From Eledone cirrhosa (lineage: Eukaryota; Mollusca; Cephalopoda; Octopoda; Eledonidae): a stretch of DNA of 64,000 nt. The notes under the pieces were generated by a model. It was not told the DNA's origin. It did not search any database and saw only the letters and a program-made list of their open reading frames with translations. This document shows positions 9,229 through 19,178 of this stretch, piece by piece; the stretch's first letter is position 1; every line of letters starts with the position of its first letter. The position numbers were made by a program, and so were the translations under genes. The stretch lies in NCBI GenBank assembly GCA_964016885.1, contig OZ024759.1:7927772-7991771 (forward strand), given 5' to 3'.

Positions 9229-10062
9229 GTCAAAAACAGCTACTGAACATAAGTCCAAAGCTTGTTCGATATGTAGAAAAGGAACTGGCATAAATTCTAT
9301 AAAATGCACACAATACAGATCCTGGGTACACAAGAGATGTAGCGGGATAGCAGGCAAACTAACAGGTAGGGAGAAATACATATGCAGTAGATGTACAGGG
9401 AAATTAGACAGTAGAAGTCGCATTGATAAACACATTTTTCAAATGCAGGAGGATAGCTTCTGGTACCTAGGTGATTAGATTAGCATGAGTTCCGAGGCCA
9501 TAGTATCTAGAATAAGGACGGGTTGGAAGAAGTTTAGGGAGCTGCTCGCTCTGCTGACAAAGAAGGGTTTCTCCCTGCGTACGAAAGGCCGGTTATATGA
9601 TGCCTGTGTGAGGAGCGCGATGCTGCATGGTAGTGAGACATGGACAGCAACTGCAGAGGATATGCGACGGCTGGAGAGAAATGAGGCAAGCATGCTCCGT
9701 TGGATGTGCAGTGTCAATGTGTGTGAACGACCTAGCATAAATGTGTTGAGAGAGAAACTGTGCCTGAGAGGGATAGAATGTAGTGTGCGAGAGAGGAGAC
9801 TGAGGTGGTATGGACATGTGATGCGCATGGAGGATGACCGATGGGTGAAGAAATGCCAGGAAATGCCAGTAGAAGGAAGACGCAGTAGAGGTAGACCACG
9901 AAAAACATGGGCGGAGGTGGTGAGAACAGACCTCAGATCGCTGAAGCTCACGATGGAGATGACGAAGGACCGTGACAAGTGGAGAGATGCTGTGCTGAAT
10001 AAGACCCGTCCCACCCTTGCAAGCAGGGAAAAGTGGACGTAAAATGATGATAATGATGATGA
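9229..10062 (+). mobile_element. LINE 3' fragment with PHD-like finger
   Basis: 5'-truncated. Starts in a PHD-like finger (CSICRKGTGINSIKCTQ, then WVHKRCSG, CSRC), lacks a stretch before GDXISMSSEAIV, and runs through GWKKFRELL, MLHGSETWTA and RLRWYGHVMRMEDD to a stop in CGTAAAATGATG. The tail is (ATG)n. The ORF is interrupted near 9477 by TAG. The sequence before the tail equals the SINE 3' end. Confidence 0.85.
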
Positions 10063-10127
10063 TGAAATCAACAAAAAAAGTATCTCTCTTTTATAGTAAA
10101 ATTTGGCTAATTTAGATATTTTATCTA

Positions 10128-10720
10128 TGGCAAAGCATCTATAACGGCGGCGAAGATTCGAAACTGAATCTGAGCTTTCCCGCCTCTGGGACAAGCCATG
10201 GTTCGTTGTTTACGCACGGCAGACCAACCCCTTGGGAGATGCTAAACACAGGTCAGATGTTGTTTACGCCTGGCAAAAAAAAAGAGGTCAGATATATCCA
10301 TCCTTCTAAGTTGTTTACGCCTGGCAGACCAACCCCTTGGGAGATTCTAACCAAAGGTCAGAGGATATATCTATCCTTCTAGCTTCAACCCTTATAAATA
10401 CAAGAGTTGTTTACGCCCCGCCAGAAAAGGTGATACCACAGATAAGAACGGAAGTATTTCACCTACTCTACCAAATCTCCCTTCACGAAAAACGTCTGTC
10501 TACTATTTTCTCACACACCTTACACACCTGGCTGAGTGATTACTACTACTGCTAAAACAAGAACACACGCACACATAGTAAGTTCACACTGTTTTCATTT
10601 CACACGCACCATGTCTGTTTGTCAGATTGTATCTTTCAGATACAATACAATTATATTATAATCGTATTCTGTGATACTTGTATTTACGTGGCTCGAAAAG
10701 CCACCAACTTATTGTACGAA
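10128..10720. other. Repeat-like sequence, possible LTR remnant
   Basis: TTGTTTACGC recurs at about 10210, 10260, 10310 and 10405, and AACCCCTTGGGAGAT twice. Short hairpins occur at 10627-10650. This could be part of an LTR, but no second LTR, primer site or coding region was seen. No gene. Confidence 0.3.
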
Positions 10721-10723
10721 TTG

Positions 10724-10994
10724 TGGTTGGTGTTAGGAAGGGCATCCAGCTGTAGAAAACCCGCCAGACAGTCCACGCTGTAATGTGGCCGTGTAGGCAA
10801 CACGGTAAAAACCTCCCAGCCCCACACTGTAAATGTGGTTGGTGTTAGGAAGGGCATCCAACTGTAGAAAACCCGCCAGACAGTCCTATGCGAGCAAGAC
10901 AACCACTCTTGCCTCAAGTGGGAAAACCCCCGTCCAAACCCATGCAAGCGTGGAACACGGACGCTAAACCTGATGATGATGATGATGATGATTT
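10724..10994 (+). mobile_element. LINE/SINE 3'-end element
   Basis: Two modules with GTTGGTGTTAGGAAGGGCAT and CAACACGGTAAAAACCTCCC, ending CCATGCAAGCGTGGAACACG and (GAT)n. It is the same sequence that forms the 3'UTR of the LINEs ending at 26430, 39160 and 50878, here without the ORF. Confidence 0.7.
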
Positions 10995-10999
10995 CATGT

Positions 11000-11678
11000 T
11001 ATAGATCTTATCATTCAATATTCAGATTGAATATTGTTATGATAAAATAAACATTGTATCAACACAATCCTGGTATTATTCTTTGCATTGAAACCATCAT
11101 ACCAACAATTCCATCTATTCACTTTCCCGTTACAACTGGAATATTCGTTACACTTCACTAGAATTATGACGTCAAAAATTATCAACAAAAATTATCATTT
11201 TCTTGCAAAAAAAATGTGTGAATTGCAGCAAGGCGCGGGAAATTTGGCTAGTAATAAAATAAATATGATGCTATAGTGATATTTTCCATTTATTACTATT
11301 GTTAATATTATAATACTCCAGATAAAATTTACTGTAGGGTGCTTCATATCCTTTATGAACATAACTCTGCTGAACAAAACATATAACTCATTGTTTATAT
11401 ATATATATATATATATGTATGTGTATATATATATATATATGTGTGTGTGTGTAAAAGGTAAACAGAAATAATAACACAATCGGTACAGTATATGGAAGGA
11501 ATATATTAGGTTAACGCTTGAAATAGCTGGAAGAGGGTGTTAATGTTTCAGACTTTTTTTTGAAAAGTGGATGATGGAGTGCTAGCAAAAACAACTTTTC
11601 CACAATATAAATTACTTCAGCTTCAACAAAATATAGAAGTTACTTGCAAAACCAATACAACTACGATATGTATGATAA
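11000..11678. other. AT-rich intron sequence, nothing recognised
   Basis: Contains the hairpin-forming AATATTCAGATTGAATATT near 11020 and (AT)n at 11398-11440. No exon, RNA gene or known element was found. Confidence 0.4.
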
Positions 11679-11976
11679 TCTATATATCTAAAACAGAGAA
11701 TGTCTGTCAGTCTCTCTGACACCCTAAAACTCGAGAACCACCCAACCGATTGTTTTCAAACTTTACACATGTAATACTTATGGTCCTGTGAGTGTTTTGA
11801 GCAAAGAATATTTCAAATTTTCAGTGCCTTACAAACGGCATTAGGCGATTTAGCGATCTCTCTCTATAATTCTTAGTCTTTCTTTTTAGATAGATACATA
11901 GATATAACGTTGCACCCTTATAATATCTGTCTGCATGTCTGTCTGTCTGTCTGCATTACGACATTATGACGCTATA

Positions 11977-12059
<83 letters not shown>

Positions 12060-12360
12060 TGTATATATATATATATATAGTGTGTAATGTTTTTTGAAAT
12101 ATTTACTTCTGCGTTCACAAATTGACTTTTCTAGTTTCAGAAGATCCCGTTAAGGGTGAAAGCAGCGATTCTTTGCTTAAACTTTATTCTGTTATTTTAA
12201 TATATATATATTTATATATTTGTGTACAGATATTTTTGCATATACAATAACAAAATATAAACAAACGTATTTATTTCACGAGGCTCGATAAGGATTAATA
12301 TATATCAAATATATAAGAACCCTAGAGCAAATCCCGAGCAACGCCGGGCTATTCTGCTAG
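11679..12360 (+). mobile_element. Non-autonomous Helitron-like element
   Basis: Begins TCTATATATCTAAAACAGAG after A and ends with a short GC hairpin (CCCG-AGCAACG-CCGGG) eleven bases before CTAG, followed by T. A|TC...CTAG|T with a terminal hairpin is the Helitron signature. No Rep/helicase coding. It contains an (AT)n tract (11990-12080) and one arm of an inverted repeat (12085-12195) that pairs with 12835-12945 outside it. Confidence 0.75.
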
Positions 12361-12470
12361 TAATAATTTTCATTATTGAGTACAGTGCTCAGGTACACAA
12401 CTTATCAAAAAAATTAAAATGAGGGTAGACTGGTTTGGCGTAAATGTTGTGAGTCCAATAACTATATATA

Positions 12471-12750
12471 CAGTTGTCCCACTGTATTAATGAGGGTTAC
12501 ATTCCTAGAAAAGTGAAAAACCGCAAATATTGGACGTGGTCCATAAAAATTTCCTCTAAACGTCGAAACATAGCGTAAAATGTAGGCCGGCAAATACAGT
12601 ATATTGTTGTTGATATAGCATTAAAAGGTGTGAAGAAATATATATTGCCATGAAAAAAGGCATAAAAAATCGGGGAAGATATTTACGATCCCGCAAATAT
12701 GTTCTAAGGTAAATTATGCGAATAACTAGGACCGCGAATGTCGGGGTACA

Positions 12751-12753
<3 letters not shown>
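12471..12753. mobile_element. MITE with CAGT termini (pogo/Tigger-like)
   Basis: 283 bp flanked by TA. It starts CAGTTGTCCCACTG and its other end reads in reverse CAGTGTACCCCGAC. TA target duplication and CAGT termini fit Tc1/mariner-pogo elements. Non-coding. Confidence 0.6.
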
Positions 12754-12756
<3 letters not shown>

Positions 12757-12823
<67 letters not shown>

Positions 12824-12832
12824 TTTATTTAT
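12757..12832. repeat. (AT)n microsatellite
   Basis: AT tract abutting the MITE. Confidence 0.9.
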
Positions 12833-12974
12833 TATAACAGATTAAAGTTTAAGCAAAGAATCGCTGCTTTCACCCTTAACGGGATCTTCTGAAACTAACA
12901 AAGTCAATCTGTAAACGCAGAAGTAAATATTAAAAAAAACGTTGCAACCGGAGGAAGACAGGAAGACGATACTT

Positions 12975-13257
12975 TGGTTCGTGGAAACGTTCCCTGGCAA
13001 AGAACTGGAAAAAACGAAGATAATACATCATATGTGGAGTGGGGAGAACAATTGCACGCAAAGACAAAACCACGTATATGGTATAAAAGAGGTCGTAGAC
13101 TAATATTCTGTTAGGTGGTTCGTGGAGACGTTCTCTGGCAATGAACGGAAAAAACGAAGATAATACATCATATGTGGAGTGGGGAGAACAATTGCACGCA
13201 AAGACAAAACCACGTAAATGGTATAGCTGAAGTCGTAGACTAAAATTCTAACTAGGA
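12975..13257. repeat. Direct duplication of about 142 bp
   Basis: Two head-to-tail copies share ACGAAGATAATACATCATAT, GGAGAACAATTGCACGC and ACGTCGTAGACTAA-like ends with few differences. Function unknown. Confidence 0.85.
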
Positions 13258-13307
13258 AACCGAATGATTCTCGGCTTCAGAGTTAAGATAAATATATATA
13301 TATATAT

Positions 13308-13634
13308 CACCAGGACCGCCCCTTTCAATATAAAGTTATGTTGGTGCCACAACATCCAGGCCGAAACAAATGAGATCGTGTAGGTGTCACGACAAAAAAA
13401 AAAACACAGTCCACGCTGTAATGTGGCCGTGTAGGCAACACGGTAAAAACCTCCCAGCCCCACACTGTAAATGTGATTGGTGTTAGGAAGGGCATCCAGC
13501 TGTAGAAAACCCGCCAGACAGTCCTATGCGAGCAAGACAATCACTCTTGCCTCAAGTGGGAAAAACCCCGTCCAAACCCATGCAAACGTGGAACATGGAC
13601 GTTAAACGTTGATGATGATGATGATGATGATGAT
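13308..13634 (+). mobile_element. LINE/SINE 3'-end element
   Basis: Starts AAAGTTATGTTGGTGCCACA, carries the GTGGCCGTGTAGGCAACACG and GGGCATCCAGCTGTAGAAAA modules, and ends ACGTTGATGATGATG. Equivalent to the LINE 3'UTR at 38820-39160. Confidence 0.75.
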
Positions 13635-13708
13635 ATATATAATATTACAACCCTCGTAATTTTAGACACACGATTTACTGTGTTTATTACTACATATATT
13701 ATTATATA

Positions 13709-13815
13709 ATTGTTTCTACATTTGGCACAAGGCCAGCAATTAATTACCCAGTGTATTACTGGTACTTTACACTGGGTAATTGCTGGCCTTGTGCCAAAAG
13801 TAGAAACAATTTTAT
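13709..13815. repeat. Palindromic pair of short-type SINE tails
   Basis: The SINE 3' piece GGCACAAGGCCAGCAATTA is followed, after a short spacer, by its reverse complement, making a hairpin with arms of about 43 bp. Confidence 0.8.
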
Positions 13816-13824
13816 AATAATATA

Positions 13825-14173
13825 TCATCATTCATCATCATCATTTCATTTTACGTCCGCTTTTCCCTGCTTGCAAGGGTGGGATGGGAACTGATTTTTT
13901 GGCTTGATTTCTACAGCTGGATGCCCTTCCTAACACCAACCTCATTTACAGTGAGGTCTGGGTGCTTTTTTGCCGTGGCACCTCCACGACCACTTTGCAG
14001 TGGAATGATATGGACCCCAGTCCCTATCATCTCATTTCTACAGCTGAGTAAACTGGAGCAATGTGAAATAAAGTGTCTTGCTCAAAGAAACAACACATCA
14101 CCCGGTCTGAGAATTGAACTCACAACCTTTTGATTGCAAGGCCAATGCTCTAACCACTAAGCCATGTGCCTCC
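13825..14173 (-). mobile_element. Long-type SINE, near full length
   Basis: Minus-strand copy of the element at 903-1233, from its GGAGGCACATGGCTTAGTGG head (14173) to its (GAT)n tail (13825). Confidence 0.85.
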
Positions 14174-14469
14174 ATATATAGTAATACAATTACGAGGGTT
14201 GTAATATTATATAATACTCAGTATTTATACTTGTATTTATACTTTGACGTGTTAATTACAGGGTATCAGTATGAGTTATTAACTCTAACCTTTATTTATA
14301 TATATATTTCTCTCTCTCTCTCTCTGATGATGATGATGATGATGTATGCCAAGGATGTTGTTTAATTAATTATTAACCTAAATTATTTAATTACCATGTG
14401 AACATTATTATGATTATTTTGATGTGGAAATTATATATTGTTTTTTTTCTTCTTTTTTTCTTTTTCACC

Positions 14470-14898
14470 CCTCACTCCCCTACACAATATATATACACCA
14501 CTACTCCATGACATATACACCACCACTCCATCATATATACACCACCACCACCCCCACTATATACACCACCACCACCCCACTATATACACCACCACCACCA
14601 CCACCACTAACCACCCCACTATATACACCACCACCACCACCACCACCCCACTATATACACCACCACCACCACCCCACTATATACACCACCCCCACCCCAC
14701 CCCACTATATACACCACCACCACCACCCCACTATATACACCACCCCCCCACTCTATACACCACCACCACCACCACCACCACCACCACCACCACCACCCCA
14801 CTATATACACCACCACCACCACCACCACCACCACCACCACCACCACCACCACCACCACCACCCCACTCTATATACACCACCACCACCACCACCACCAC
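14470..14898 (+). repeat. CTATATACACCACCACC / (CCA)n array before exon f
   Basis: An irregular array of CACCACCACC and CCCACTATATACACC runs up to the exon f acceptor CACCACCACAG. Open frames here are Pro/His/Thr artefacts, including one that fuses to the real exon f. Confidence 0.9.
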
Positions 14899-14900
14899 AG

Positions 14901-15086
14901 TCTTTATCTGGGGGTGAGATAGTAATCTACCCACCACTCAGTATATCTTCGGAGTTCAAATCGGAGGACAATATAATAGTTGGCAATGTGGTCCTGTACG
15001 GGGCCTCAGCAGGCAGGGCCTTCTTCCGCGGTCAGGCGGCCGAGAGGTTTTGTGTTCGAAACTCAGGAGCCGTTGCAGTCAGCGAG
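14901..15086 (+). CDS. GOGAT: Glutamate synthase exon f (GXGXG domain)
   Basis: Sixty-two codons, phase 0 on both sides, from [15 protein letters not shown] to NSGAVAVSE. It contains GGEIVIYPP and the [20 protein letters not shown] block of the beta-helix. The acceptor AG lies at the end of a CCA microsatellite; the donor GTAACT leads into a CT tract. Confidence 0.95.
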
Positions 15087-15089
15087 GTA

Positions 15090-15092
15090 ACT

Positions 15093-15127
<35 letters not shown>

Positions 15128-15552
15128 GTCCCCCATATCTCTCTCTCTCTCTCTGTCCCTCTCTATCCCTCTCTCTGTCTCCCTCTCTGTCTCTCTGTCT
15201 CCCTCTGTGTCTCTCTGTCTCCCCCTCTCTCTCTCTCTCCCTCTCCCTCCCTCCCCCTCTCTCTCTCTCTCTTTCCCTCTCCCTCTCTCTCTCTCTCTCT
15301 CTGTCCCTCTCTATCCCTCTGTCTCCCTCTGTCTCTCTGTCTCCCTCCCCTCTCTCTCTGTCTCTCTGCCCCCTCCCTCTCTCTCTCTTTCTCTCTCTCT
15401 GTCCCTCTCTATCCCCCCGTCTCTCTCTCTGTCTCCCCATCTCTCTCTCTCTCTCTCTGTCCCTCTCTATCCTTCTGTCTCCCTCTCTGTCTCTCTCTCT
15501 GTCTCTCCCTCTCTCTCTCTCTGTCCCCCCCTCCTCTCTCCCTCTGTCCAAC
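15090..15552. repeat. (CT)n / CTCTGTCCCT tract filling intron 6
   Basis: Almost the whole 510-bp intron between exons f and g is CT-rich simple sequence. It starts four bases after the donor; open frames on both strands are artefacts. Confidence 0.95.
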
Positions 15553-15596
15553 CCAGAAACAATGTTGGCCACTAAACTAGAATCTGTTATTTGTAG

Positions 15597-15712
15597 GGCT
15601 GTGGAGATCACGGTTGTGAATATATGACTGGTGGAAAAGTCCTTATATTGGGCTTGACTGGTCGCAATTTTGCTGCAGGTATGTCTGGTGGTCTGGCCTA
15701 CGTCTATGACAA
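15597..15712 (+). CDS. GOGAT: Glutamate synthase exon g (end of GXGXG domain)
   Basis: Thirty-eight codons plus two bases, from [17 protein letters not shown] to [19 protein letters not shown] and [11 protein letters not shown] are hallmark turns closing the GOGAT beta-helix. The acceptor is TTATTTGTAG and the donor AA|GTAAGT (phase 2). Confidence 0.95.
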
Positions 15713-15732
15713 GTAAGTACAAAAACTAATCT

Positions 15733-16085
15733 CATTCCTTCATGTTGACATTTTTTAAATATGCTTCAACAATTTTCAATACAAACCGTCTCAATCAACA
15801 CCTTTCTACGACAAAACTAATTATTTTAGATATTTGTCTAAAAATCTTCTATCATAATTTTATGTAAGAGCCTTTGTTAAGTTATGTTCCAAACACCCAT
15901 GGTTCTATGACAAAAAAACTGTCTGTTTTAAAGTATTTATATTTATCTAAAGACTTTCTATCATTATTTTATGTAAGAACCTTTAAGTTATGTTCCAAAC
16001 CACTCCTGGTTCTACAACACAAATCTGTCCGTTTTTAAGAATCTTCCACCATAATTTTATGTAAAGAACCTTTGGCCTAAATATA
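15733..16085 (-). repeat. Dispersed repeat, about 118-bp unit
   Basis: Tandem copies with ATAATTTTATGTAAGA and AAGTTATGTTCCAAAC. The reverse orientation of the same unit lies at 52960-53230 in intron 12. Unclassified. Confidence 0.7.
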
Positions 16086-16089
16086 AATA

Positions 16090-16636
16090 TATACATATAT
16101 ATATTTGTAGTAAGGTTGCTAGGATGCGTCCATAGGCGGTATGCCGGTTGAGCACTCTTCAGAGAAGAGTATAATAATAATATGGAAAACAAAGAATCAG
16201 TGATGGATCGGAACACAATTTATTACGTATTACAATTGTTTTTCTGCCGAACAGCTCGAGGTGCGATCTGTTTGTGGATCGAACCTGACTCTGGACTCGC
16301 AAGTACCTCAGATACGTCTAGTGACTTCGAAGCAAATCCTCTGTCTGTTGGACTCCGACCCTTAGAATTTCTATCATCTGCTGTCATCTTGTTTGCGTGG
16401 CCCGTCGATTGGTCAAGAGTTTGAGACGTCATCTGTATGTTTGACCATTCAAAGCTTCCCCCTGACCATTTCCATTCAGGTGTGAGCTGTCACTCACCTG
16501 AATGGAAATGGTAAACACTGAAAGTAGTGCCACTCAATTTAAAATACATGTTAGCTTCATCATATCCTCAGAGACTGAGAGAAGATATAAATATATGTGT
16601 AACCGGCAAATTTACAAATTCAGATTACCACATCAA
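16090..16636. other. Unclassified intron sequence, possible LTR remnant
   Basis: 16130-16465 looks like unique or LTR-like sequence (AATAAATTG on the minus strand). 16466-16511 is a hairpin in which CCATTTCCATTCAGGTG and CACCTGAATGGAAATGG flank 12 bases. No gene recognised. Confidence 0.35.
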
Positions 16637-16873
16637 TTTACAGTGTGGGCTGGGTGCTTTTTTGCCGTGGCACCTCCACGACCACTTTGCAGTGGAATGT
16701 GGAATGATATGGACCCCAATCCCTATCATCTCATTTCTACAGCTGAGTAAACTGGAGCAATGTGAAATAAAGTGTCTTGCTCAAGGTAACAACACATCAC
16801 CCAGCCTGAGAATTGAACTCACAACCTTTCGATTGCAAGGCCAATGCTCTAACCACTAAGCCATGTGCCTCCA
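16637..16873 (-). mobile_element. Long-type SINE, 3'-truncated
   Basis: Minus-strand copy keeping the tRNA-like head (16873) and first module, but lacking the tail. Confidence 0.8.
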
Positions 16874-17007
16874 TCAAAATCAGATAATAGAGCTGGGCCA
16901 TTGAAATATGTATTGTGCTTTCGTAGAATTAAAATTCTAAAGTAAATCTTCTAGTCAAGCCTTCTGTTGGTGTTTTAATGAATATATATATGTATATATA
17001 TATATTG

Positions 17008-17145
17008 TTATATTTAGGGAGGGTCATATTGTTATGATATTGCCAGAAATATATAATAAAACACAGTCACTGTTCGGTTTGGGTTGGTTTTTGCCAAATA
17101 TTTGTTTCAACACATGATTTCATATCAAAAACCTTGCAAATCAAA
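17008..17145. mobile_element. PLE-type terminal repeat fragment (inverted junction)
   Basis: GGGAGGGTCATATTGTTATG and ATTGCCAGAAAT match sequence beside the GIY-YIG fragments at 31297, 36230 and 40370. The adjacent TTTCAACACATGATTTCATA is the reverse of sequence that lies on the other side of the same junction at 40330-40365. Confidence 0.5.
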
Positions 17146-17280
17146 TTCATTGCCATATATTTCATACATATATGTATATATGTATCTATATACATACATA
17201 TATGTTTACATATGTATATATATTTGTGTATATATATATACACATATATATAATGTCTCTCTAATTTTTCCCTCCTTCAG

Positions 17281-17881
17281 AGTAAAAATGTTCCACCAAA
17301 GATGTAACACTGATTCAGTAACTCTAGAGTCCCTGACAGAGCCTGAAGACCTAAATTTTGTGTTTGACCTCCTCTGTGAATTCCAAATCAAAACGGGGTC
17401 AGAGGTCGCAACCAACATCATCAACCATTGGGAGACAGAACAGCACGAATTTGTGAAGGTCTACCCCCACGAGTATCGCAGATGCCTCGAGAAACAAGCA
17501 TCCGATGCCAGGAAGATGGCTGCTAAATTCGCTGCAGCTGTTGAAGCTGAATTGAACACGATTGTGTTGGCAGAGAGCTCCTCTGTGGCAGTGGCGGGCC
17601 CCAGCGAGAATGGTGACACCAACGCTTCCGCCACCACCACCATCACTGGTGCTTCTCCCACTACAGCTACCAACATTATCACCACCTCCGCTGCCATCAC
17701 TACTATCCCCTCCACCAACAGCCTCAGCATCAGTGAGGGTCTATTGAAACCAATCAATTCAACCGACACAATAGAAAGGTCCCTGCTCAATAGTGGGTTT
17801 CGAACTCCTACAACACCAATACCCAGTGACTTTAAGGAGGACATGATCAATGAACTCACAGATGATGGCGGATTAGATAAA
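17281..17881 (+). CDS. GOGAT: Glutamate synthase exon h (alpha end and linker)
   Basis: One base plus 200 codons. The first 85 or so residues (KMFHQRCNTDSVTLESL, LLCEFQIKTGSEVATNII, FVKVYPHEYRRCLE) end the large-subunit-like part and match GOGAT. Roughly the last 115 form a Ser/Thr/Ala/Ile-rich, probably disordered linker (SSSVAVAGPSENGDTNASAT, then a TTT/TNI-rich stretch) ending TDDGGLDK. The linker is longer and simpler than I expect for this family. The acceptor is CCTCCTTCAG and the donor AAA|GTAAGT. An open frame carries on into the (CAY)n tract, but the donor and exon i show that frame is spurious. Confidence 0.93.
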
Positions 17882-17892
17882 GTAAGTACTGA

Positions 17893-18602
17893 CATCATCA
17901 CCATCATCATCATCACCACCACCATCGTCACCATCACCACCACCACCACCATCACCGTCGTCACCACCGCCATCATCATCATCACCACCACCATCATCTC
18001 ACCGTCACCACCACCACCATCTCACCGTCACCACCACTACCATCACTGCCATCACCACCACCACCACCACCACCACCACCATCACCACCATCATCATCAC
18101 AACCACCACCATCATCACCACCATCACCACCACCACCATCATCACCATCATCACCACCATCACCACCATCATCATCACAACCACCACCATCATCACAACC
18201 ACCACCATCACCACCACCATCACCATCATCATCACCATCATCACCACCATCACCACCACCATCATCACCATCACCACCACCATCATCATCACCATCATCA
18301 TCACAACCACCACCATCATCGCCACCATCATGATCACCACCATCACCACCACCATCACCACCATCACCATCACCATCATCATCATCACCACCATCATCAT
18401 CACCATTATCATCACAACCACCACCATCATCACCACCATCACCATCATCATCACCATCATCATCACTACCATCACCATCATCACCATCACCACCACCATC
18501 ATCACCATCATCATCATCACCACCACCATCACCACCACCATCATCACCACCACCACCACCATCATCACTACCATCACCATCATCACCACCACCATCATCC
18601 CC
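17893..18602. repeat. (CAT/CAC)n array, 0.7 kb
   Basis: Begins twelve bases after the exon h donor and ends at the tail of the SINE on the minus strand at 18607, so it may be an overgrown SINE tail (inference). Poly-His, poly-Thr/Ile and poly-Met/Val frames are artefacts. Confidence 0.95.
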
Positions 18603-18606
18603 ATTT

Positions 18607-18800
18607 AACAGTCATGTTTCCATGCTAGCATTGGTTAGATGCGGTGTCCCATTGTGAAACAAACCAAATCAGATGACCGTGTCTTGCTCACACAGACCTG
18701 TTTCTGGCTTGGTTTCTATACCCTTCATAATGCCAACTACGTTTACAGTGTGGACTGGTTGCTTTTTATTGAGGCACCAAAATGACCACTTTAAGGACTA
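18607..18800 (-). mobile_element. SINE-like element (module type)
   Basis: Minus-strand copy with CATGCTAGCATTGGTTAG and TTTACAGTGTGGACTGG, in the same layout as 7804-8062. Confidence 0.65.
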
Positions 18801-18830
18801 AATATACAGTATATATATATATATATATAT

Positions 18831-19164
18831 CATCATCATCATCATCATCATTTTACGTCCACTTTTCCCTGCTTGCAAGGGTGGGACGGGAACTGATTCT
18901 GGCTTGATTTCTACAGCTGGATGCCCTTCCTAACACCAACCTCATTTACAGTGAGGTCTGGGTGCTTTTTTGCCGTGGCACCTCCACGACCACTTTGCAG
19001 TGGAATGATAGGGACCCCAGTCCTATCATCTCATTTCTACAGCTGAATAAACTGGAGCAATGTGAAATAAAGTGCCTTGCTCAAGGAAACAATACATCAC
19101 CCGGTCTGAGAATTGAACTTTCGATTGCAAGGCCAATGCTCTAACCACTAAGCCATGTGCCTCC
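18831..19164 (-). mobile_element. Long-type SINE with B-box deletion
   Basis: As 903-1233, but AACTCACAACCTTTCG is shortened to AACTTTCG, removing part of the B-box, so it should be a poor pol III template. Confidence 0.85.
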
Positions 19165-19178
19165 ATATACATTAACAA

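Noticed and set aside
17893..18628. 514-codon open frame with a poly-His tail continuing exon h
   Set aside because: Exon h ends at a perfect GTAAGT donor at 17882 and joins exon i in phase; the rest is a (CAY)n microsatellite.
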